The translations under genes were made by a program, and so were the position numbers. Below the pieces are notes generated by a model. The model worked only from the letters and a program-made list of their open reading frames with translations. It did not search any database and had not been told where the DNA came from. Below are positions 29,214-32,771 of a stretch of DNA of 32,771 nucleotides, in pieces (positions within the stretch are counted from its first letter, which is position 1; each line of letters starts with the position of its first letter). This DNA is from Rhodococcus sp. IEGM 1379 (GTDB taxonomy: Bacteria > Actinomycetota > Actinomycetes > Mycobacteriales > Mycobacteriaceae), in assembly GCF_030056815.1 (NCBI RefSeq), contig NZ_JASHKR010000049.1, forward strand, positions 1 to 32,771, given 5' to 3'.

Positions 29214-30518
29214 TCACTTGAAAACGAACAACTCGCCGATTGCACTGGGTGTCAACACTTCACCGTCGGGGCCGATGGAGGTGCCGACGGTGAAGCCCAC
29301 AGCGCCGGGCAGCGTGTCCTGATCCAGGGTTTTGCCGGACGTCGTGTCGAACGTGATCAGGCTCAGTCCGTTCGCGCCCTCGCGAACAACGGCGTACCCG
29401 GTGTCGCCGGCACTCTGAGCCGGAACCCCCAGCTGGAGCAGGTCTTTGCGCTCCCACACCAACTCAGCGTGATCTCCCTTGTCCTGAACGGCCAGAAGAT
29501 GCCCGTTGCCACCGCCCGACGGAATGATCAGACCGTCGTCGGAGGTGGATGCGCTGCCTGCGGAGTTGAAGCCGATGTCGTAACTCCAGAGCGAGTCGCC
29601 GGTTTCGGCGTCGATCGCCCAGAGCTTCCCGTTGTTGTCGGTGACGTACACCTTCTTGGTGTCCTTCGACAGATCCGGACTCGAGGCCGTTCCGCCGGGT
29701 AGTGCGTCGGTGGACCACTCGGGCGTGATGGACGGGTGCTCGCCGCCCGTGTACTTCATTGCCACAATCTCGGCGGCCTGTGCGCCCGGCCGGAAGAAGG
29801 TGAAGAAGAACTTGCCGGTCGCCAAATCGATTGCGGGAGTATTGGCTACCGGGCACCCTGCCGTTCCGAGGAAGCACTCGCGCAGTCCGCGGTCATCGGG
29901 AATCAGTGGGGAATTGGGTGCTTCGATGGAGGGCGGTGGAATCAGGTCGAATGACGACACGACCTTGGCGCCGGTCTGTGGATTGAGCACATTGATCTGC
30001 CCGAGTTGCGTGATGAACAGCAGATTTCCGTCGCCGGTGAACTGAGCCGAGAGAGGAGTGCCGACAACAAGTGTTCGCCAACGCAATTGGCCGTTCTCGG
30101 TGAACGACATCATCGCGCCGCTCTCGCCGACATAGACATTGGTAGCGGTGTCCACGATGGGCGTGGAAGCGACGGCGCCGTCGTTCAGCCGATTGCACCA
30201 CTTCTTGCGGCCCGAATCCATCTGGAACGAAAAGAGATTGCAGCCGTTCTCGGTCCGGGCAGTCACAAAACTCTGGCCGTTGGCCGCCACCGACGCATAG
30301 GCGGCAACCGGCCCGCCGAGCGGACGCGACCACGCGAAGTCGAGATCGCGAGATCCCGTGACCGCACTGGTGTCGCTGTTACGGGCGTCGGCGTGCATCG
30401 CCGGCCAACCCGCCGACGAGTAGCGGTCGACTATGGAGCTCTCGCTCCCGCAGCCGGCAACCAACACCGCTGCGACCGCCGTCATCACCATCACGGACGA
30501 CCGTAGGACCCGCCGCAT
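29214..30518 (-). CDS. PQQ-like beta-propeller lipoprotein
   Basis: A 434-residue exported lipoprotein: short basic N-terminus, hydrophobic core and lipobox VAGC with Cys23. The rest is a repeat-built beta-propeller with blades such as GDGNLLFITQLGQINVLNPQTG, KKVYVTDNNGKLWAIDAETG, GNGHLLAVQDKG, and a final PDGEVLTPSAIGELFVF. No catalytic residues are recognisable, so a binding or scaffold role at the cell surface is likely. ATG 30518 is supported by GGGAGA 6 bases upstream; longer in-frame starts lie before it. A TAGTCT -10 on this strand at 30564-30559 gives a leader of about 35 bases. Position corresponds to Rv3035 from memory, beside MGLP genes. Confidence 0.88.
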   Translation of the reverse strand: MRRVLRSSVMVMTAVAAVLVAGCGSESSIVDRYSSAGWPAMHADARNSDTSAVTGSRDLDFAWSRPLGGPVAAYASVAANGQSFVTARTENGCNLFSFQMDSGRKKWCNRLNDGAVASTPIVDTATNVYVGESGAMMSFTENGQLRWRTLVVGTPLSAQFTGDGNLLFITQLGQINVLNPQTGAKVVSSFDLIPPPSIEAPNSPLIPDDRGLRECFLGTAGCPVANTPAIDLATGKFFFTFFRPGAQAAEIVAMKYTGGEHPSITPEWSTDALPGGTASSPDLSKDTKKVYVTDNNGKLWAIDAETGDSLWSYDIGFNSAGSASTSDDGLIIPSGGGNGHLLAVQDKGDHAELVWERKDLLQLGVPAQSAGDTGYAVVREGANGLSLITFDTTSGKTLDQDTLPGAVGFTVGTSIGPDGEVLTPSAIGELFVFK

Positions 30519-30634
30519 TACATATCTCCCTGCCATTACCGAAAGTAGTTCGGAGCAGAGACTATCCCGCCGGAGGGTACGTGACGGGGCACACCCTCGG
30601 GTCGGTGAGTCGGCTGCCCGTAGTCTGATTACCC

Positions 30635-31384
30635 ATGACGAGCATGTGGGGCGCACCGTTGCGCACTCGGTGGCGGGGATCACGCCGAAACGACAGCGAT
30701 CAGGCCAAGTTCCTGACGGTCGATTCTCTGAAATGGGTAATGGCGAACAAGGCCTACACACCCTGGTATCTGGTGCGGTACTACCGTCTCGCCAAGTTCA
30801 AGATGGCCAATCCGCACGTGATTCTGCGCGGCATGGTGTTCCTGGGTAAGAACGTCGAAATTCATTCGACCCCGGACCTTTCCCGCCTCGAAATCGGTCG
30901 CTGGGTCCACATCGGCGACGGCAATGCCATCCGCTGCCACGAAGGTTCCTTGCGCATCGGCGACAAGGTCGTCTTCGGCAAGGACAACGTCGTCAACACC
31001 TACCTCGACATCGAAATCGGTGCCTCGACGCTGGTGGCCGACTGGTGCTACATCTGCGACTTCGACCACCGTATGGACGACGTCAATACCCCGATCAAGG
31101 ACCAGGGCATCGTGAAGGGTCCGGTTCGTATCGGCCCCGACACCTGGGTGGCCGCCAAGGTCACCGTCCTGCGCAACACCCGCGTCGGCCGCGGTTGCGT
31201 CCTCGGCGCTCACGCCGTAGTCAAGGGCGATATCCCGGACTTCAGTATCGCCGTCGGTTCACCGGCCAAGGCAGTCAAGAACCGCAAGGCCGAGTGGGAA
31301 TCCGGAGCTGAAGCGCGCGCCGAATACATTGCAGCCCTCGAAGACATCGCACGCAAGAAGGCCGCAGCCGAAGCAGCGAAGTAG
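30635..31384 (+). CDS. Left-handed beta-helix (hexapeptide-repeat) acyltransferase, Rv3034c-like
   Basis: A 249-residue acyltransferase of the maltose/galactoside O-acetyltransferase type. The N-terminal part (1-62) is basic and aromatic (WYLVRYYRLAKFKM). Hexapeptide repeats from about 63 to 210 form the parallel beta-helix, for example HIGDGNAIR, RIGDKVVFG, GPVRIGPDTWVAAKVTVLRNTRVGRGCVLGAHAVV, with the usual end VGSPAKAVKNRK. A Lys/Ala/Glu-rich helix closes the chain. A central loop CDFDHRMDD includes the likely catalytic His. ATG 30635 lies 8 bases after TAGTCT, a probable leaderless start. Its M. tuberculosis counterpart Rv3034c was proposed to acylate MGLP (from memory). The acceptor here is not proven. 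Confidence 0.88.
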   Translation: MTSMWGAPLRTRWRGSRRNDSDQAKFLTVDSLKWVMANKAYTPWYLVRYYRLAKFKMANPHVILRGMVFLGKNVEIHSTPDLSRLEIGRWVHIGDGNAIRCHEGSLRIGDKVVFGKDNVVNTYLDIEIGASTLVADWCYICDFDHRMDDVNTPIKDQGIVKGPVRIGPDTWVAAKVTVLRNTRVGRGCVLGAHAVVKGDIPDFSIAVGSPAKAVKNRKAEWESGAEARAEYIAALEDIARKKAAAEAAK

Positions 31385-31393
31385 GAGTGCGGC

Positions 31394-32029
31394 ATGAGTG
31401 AAAAGACACCCGACGCGGTGGTGGCGCAGCGAAGCGAACTGGTGACCTTCCTCGACGGACTGAGCGCGCAGCAGTGGAACACCCCATCCCTGTGCGAGGG
31501 GTGGCGAGTGCGTGAAGTTGTCGCTCACATCACCATGCCGTACCGATACCCGGCTTCTCGATTCGTTCTCGAGATGGTGAAAGCGCGCGGCAACTTCAAC
31601 CGCATGTCCAACCGTCGAGCGTTGGCAGATGCACGAGAACTGTCGGAGACGCAGTTGCTCGATTCATTGCGCGAGAATGTTGCGTATCCCTGGAAACCGC
31701 CGGGCGGCGGGTTCGACGGTGCGCTGTCCCACGACGTCATCCACGGCCAGGACATTCGCGTCGCCCTCGGCGACACCTACGTGGTGCCGGAAGACCGCCT
31801 CAGCCGCGTCCTCGACGGGTTGTCGCCCGAGAACGCGAAGTACTTCGGCGCCGATCTCGAAGGGGTGCGCCTGCGCGCCGACGATCGGGACTGGGAATTC
31901 GGTGCCGGCGCAGAAGTGCACGGCGCCGCGCAGGATCTGCTGATGGTTTTGTGTGGCCGGATTCTGCCGCCGGGCCACTTGTTCGGCGATGCGCGGATGC
32001 GGTTTACAGCGCAGGCTCACGCCGGCTGA
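31394..32029 (+). CDS. Maleylpyruvate isomerase/mycothiol-dependent enzyme family protein (DinB-like)
   Basis: A 211-residue protein of the actinobacterial TIGR03083 family, a four-helix DinB-like metal-binding fold that includes mycothiol-dependent maleylpyruvate isomerase. The hallmark N-terminal TPSLCEGWRVREVVAHI (30-46) supplies His45; GALSHDVIHGQDIRVALG supplies His113 and His117, together a plausible metal site. C-terminal residues 130-211 form the family's second domain. AGGAG lies 6 bases before the ATG, and the gene begins 9 bases after the acyltransferase, so they form an operon. Many members have unknown reactions using mycothiol, so no specific substrate is claimed. A 20-bp hairpin follows. 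Confidence 0.85.
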   Translation: MSEKTPDAVVAQRSELVTFLDGLSAQQWNTPSLCEGWRVREVVAHITMPYRYPASRFVLEMVKARGNFNRMSNRRALADARELSETQLLDSLRENVAYPWKPPGGGFDGALSHDVIHGQDIRVALGDTYVVPEDRLSRVLDGLSPENAKYFGADLEGVRLRADDRDWEFGAGAEVHGAAQDLLMVLCGRILPPGHLFGDARMRFTAQAHAG

Positions 32030-32051
32030 GCGCTGTTTCACCCCAACGAAA

Positions 32052-32104
32052 TGAGCGAACGTACCTTTCGGTCGATCTAAGGCGCCGAAAGGTACGTTCG
32101 CTCA
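32052..32104. terminator. Perfect 20-bp inverted repeat between convergent genes
   Basis: Arms at 32052-32071 (TGAGCGAACGTACCTTTCGG) and 32085-32104 are exact reverse complements around a 13-base loop. It sits 22 bases past one stop codon and 26 bases from the other, so it fits a bidirectional terminator. It lacks a T tract, and its arms are mixed-composition rather than GC-rich, unlike the other terminators here; it could instead be a dispersed palindromic repeat. Confidence 0.7.
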
Positions 32105-32130
32105 AATAGGGGTGGGGGAAATGCCCGCCT

Positions 32131-32771
32131 TCAGCGTCCGGGGAGTGGACGCTCCGGGATTTCTGGGCGGGCCAGCGGATGGCGCACCCGACGCTTTGCG
32201 CCCGCATAGACGTGCGCGGTTTCTTCTGCGACCTGGTGCCAGTCGAAGTCCGAGGTCAAACGCGCCCGTGCCGCGACAGCTCGCTGCTGGGTGGCGGCCG
32301 GATCGTCGAGTACCTCACGTACTGCTGAGGTCAACCCGGCAACGTCGCCCGGCTGGAAGGACATTCCTGTCACCCCGTCGACGACGGCTTCGCCCAGACC
32401 TCCGGCGGTGGAGGTGATCAGCGGAGTGCCGGCAGCAGCTGCTTCGAGTGCGATGATGCCGAAGGGTTCGTACCGCGACGGCAGGACTATGGCGTCGGCG
32501 CCGTGGAGCCAGCTCAGCAATTCGACGTGGTCGAGATTGCCGAGGAAGTTGACGGCCCGCACGACGCGGTGGGTGCGCGACTGTTCGGAGAGCCAGTCGA
32601 ACTGGGTGCCCTCACCGGCGATGGAGAGTGTCGTGCCGGGGTGGCTGCGACGGATCCGCGGGAGCGCCGCGATGGCGTCCTGCACACCCTTCTCGTATTC
32701 GAGGCGTCCGACGAAGAGAAGTCTCGGCGGTCCGGACCGGGGTGCGCGTTCGCGAAAGTTCCACGTGGTCA
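32131..32771 (-). CDS. Glycosyltransferase, GT4/GT1 family, C-terminal part (Rv3032-like; 5' end beyond the window)
   Basis: About 212 C-terminal residues of a GT-B retaining glycosyltransferase. LLFVGRLEYEKGVQDAI opens the nucleotide-sugar-binding domain. IAGEGTQFDWL, FLGNLDHVELLSWLHGADAIVLPSRYEPFGIIALEAAAAGTPLITSTAGGLGEAV contains the E-x7-E motif typical of glycogen-synthase-like GT4 enzymes. The position next to the Rv3034c-like acyltransferase, on the opposite strand, matches Rv3032, the alpha-1,4-glucosyltransferase of glycogen/MGLP synthesis in M. tuberculosis (memory). It is thus the best candidate for building a glucan in this region. The N-terminal acceptor domain is outside the window. 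Confidence 0.88.
   Translation of the reverse strand, partial: TTWNFRERAPRSGPPRLLFVGRLEYEKGVQDAIAALPRIRRSHPGTTLSIAGEGTQFDWLSEQSRTHRVVRAVNFLGNLDHVELLSWLHGADAIVLPSRYEPFGIIALEAAAAGTPLITSTAGGLGEAVVDGVTGMSFQPGDVAGLTSAVREVLDDPAATQQRAVAARARLTSDFDWHQVAEETAHVYAGAKRRVRHPLARPEIPERPLPGR

Overview
The window is about 32.8 kb of high-GC actinobacterial DNA that looks chromosomal. Gene content and order fit a mycolic-acid actinobacterium, most probably Rhodococcus (inference; no database was searched). Signs for this are the aa3-type CtaD, the class Ib nrdHIEF operon, a MoaC-MoaB fusion, GC-rich stem-loop terminators, many GTG/TTG starts and several TAnnnT -10 boxes placed directly before start codons. I see no rRNA, tRNA, CRISPR array, insertion sequence or phage gene.

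Layout. 1-455: 5' part of a DEAD-box RNA helicase. 688-4716: molybdenum cofactor genes, with moeA-moaCB-moaE on the minus strand and moaA-moaD divergent on the plus strand. 4717-5067: an AT-rich gap with a perfect 22-bp palindrome, followed by a secreted protein with Gly-Ser-Leu octapeptide repeats (5068-5889). 5902-9466: nadE, a compact nucleoside-phosphorylase-fold protein, a two-META-domain lipoprotein, a TetR regulator and a divergent FMN reductase. 9528-10367: a siderophore-interacting flavoreductase. 10506-14692: nrdHIEF with a pair of NrdR boxes in front and a strong terminator behind. 14729-17331: a Nudix protein and two tandem ferric-siderophore-binding lipoproteins, the upstream one under a clear IdeR/DtxR iron box. 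17681-19414: ctaD, with a 17-bp-stem terminator. 19542-22419: serB, a Pth2-like protein and a YczE-like membrane protein. 22227-24374: glgX, overlapping the end of the membrane-protein gene by 193 bp on the opposite strand. 24426-29212: an ABC ATPase, a Nudix hydrolase, an enoyl-CoA hydratase and two SAM-dependent methyltransferases. 29214-32771: a PQQ-propeller lipoprotein, a hexapeptide acyltransferase, a mycothiol-dependent-isomerase-family protein and the C-terminal part of a family-4-type glycosyltransferase.

How the genes fit together. Three themes recur. (1) Cofactor assembly: moa/moe for molybdopterin, nadE for NAD. (2) Iron: IdeR-boxed siderophore-binding lipoproteins and a siderophore reductase flank the metal-dependent ribonucleotide reductase operon, next to the haem-copper oxidase gene. 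(3) From nrd to the right edge, gene order and relative strand match, from memory, the M. tuberculosis stretch Rv3053c down to Rv3032. That stretch carries the methylglucose lipopolysaccharide (MGLP) genes. The genes pth2-like, yczE-like and glgX appear to be extra relative to that order.

I did not find a clearly new multi-gene system. The observations most worth following are the palindrome plus repeat-protein locus at 4955-5889, the coding overlap at 22227-22419, the Pth2-like fusion coupled to serB, and the MGLP-like block with glgX inserted.
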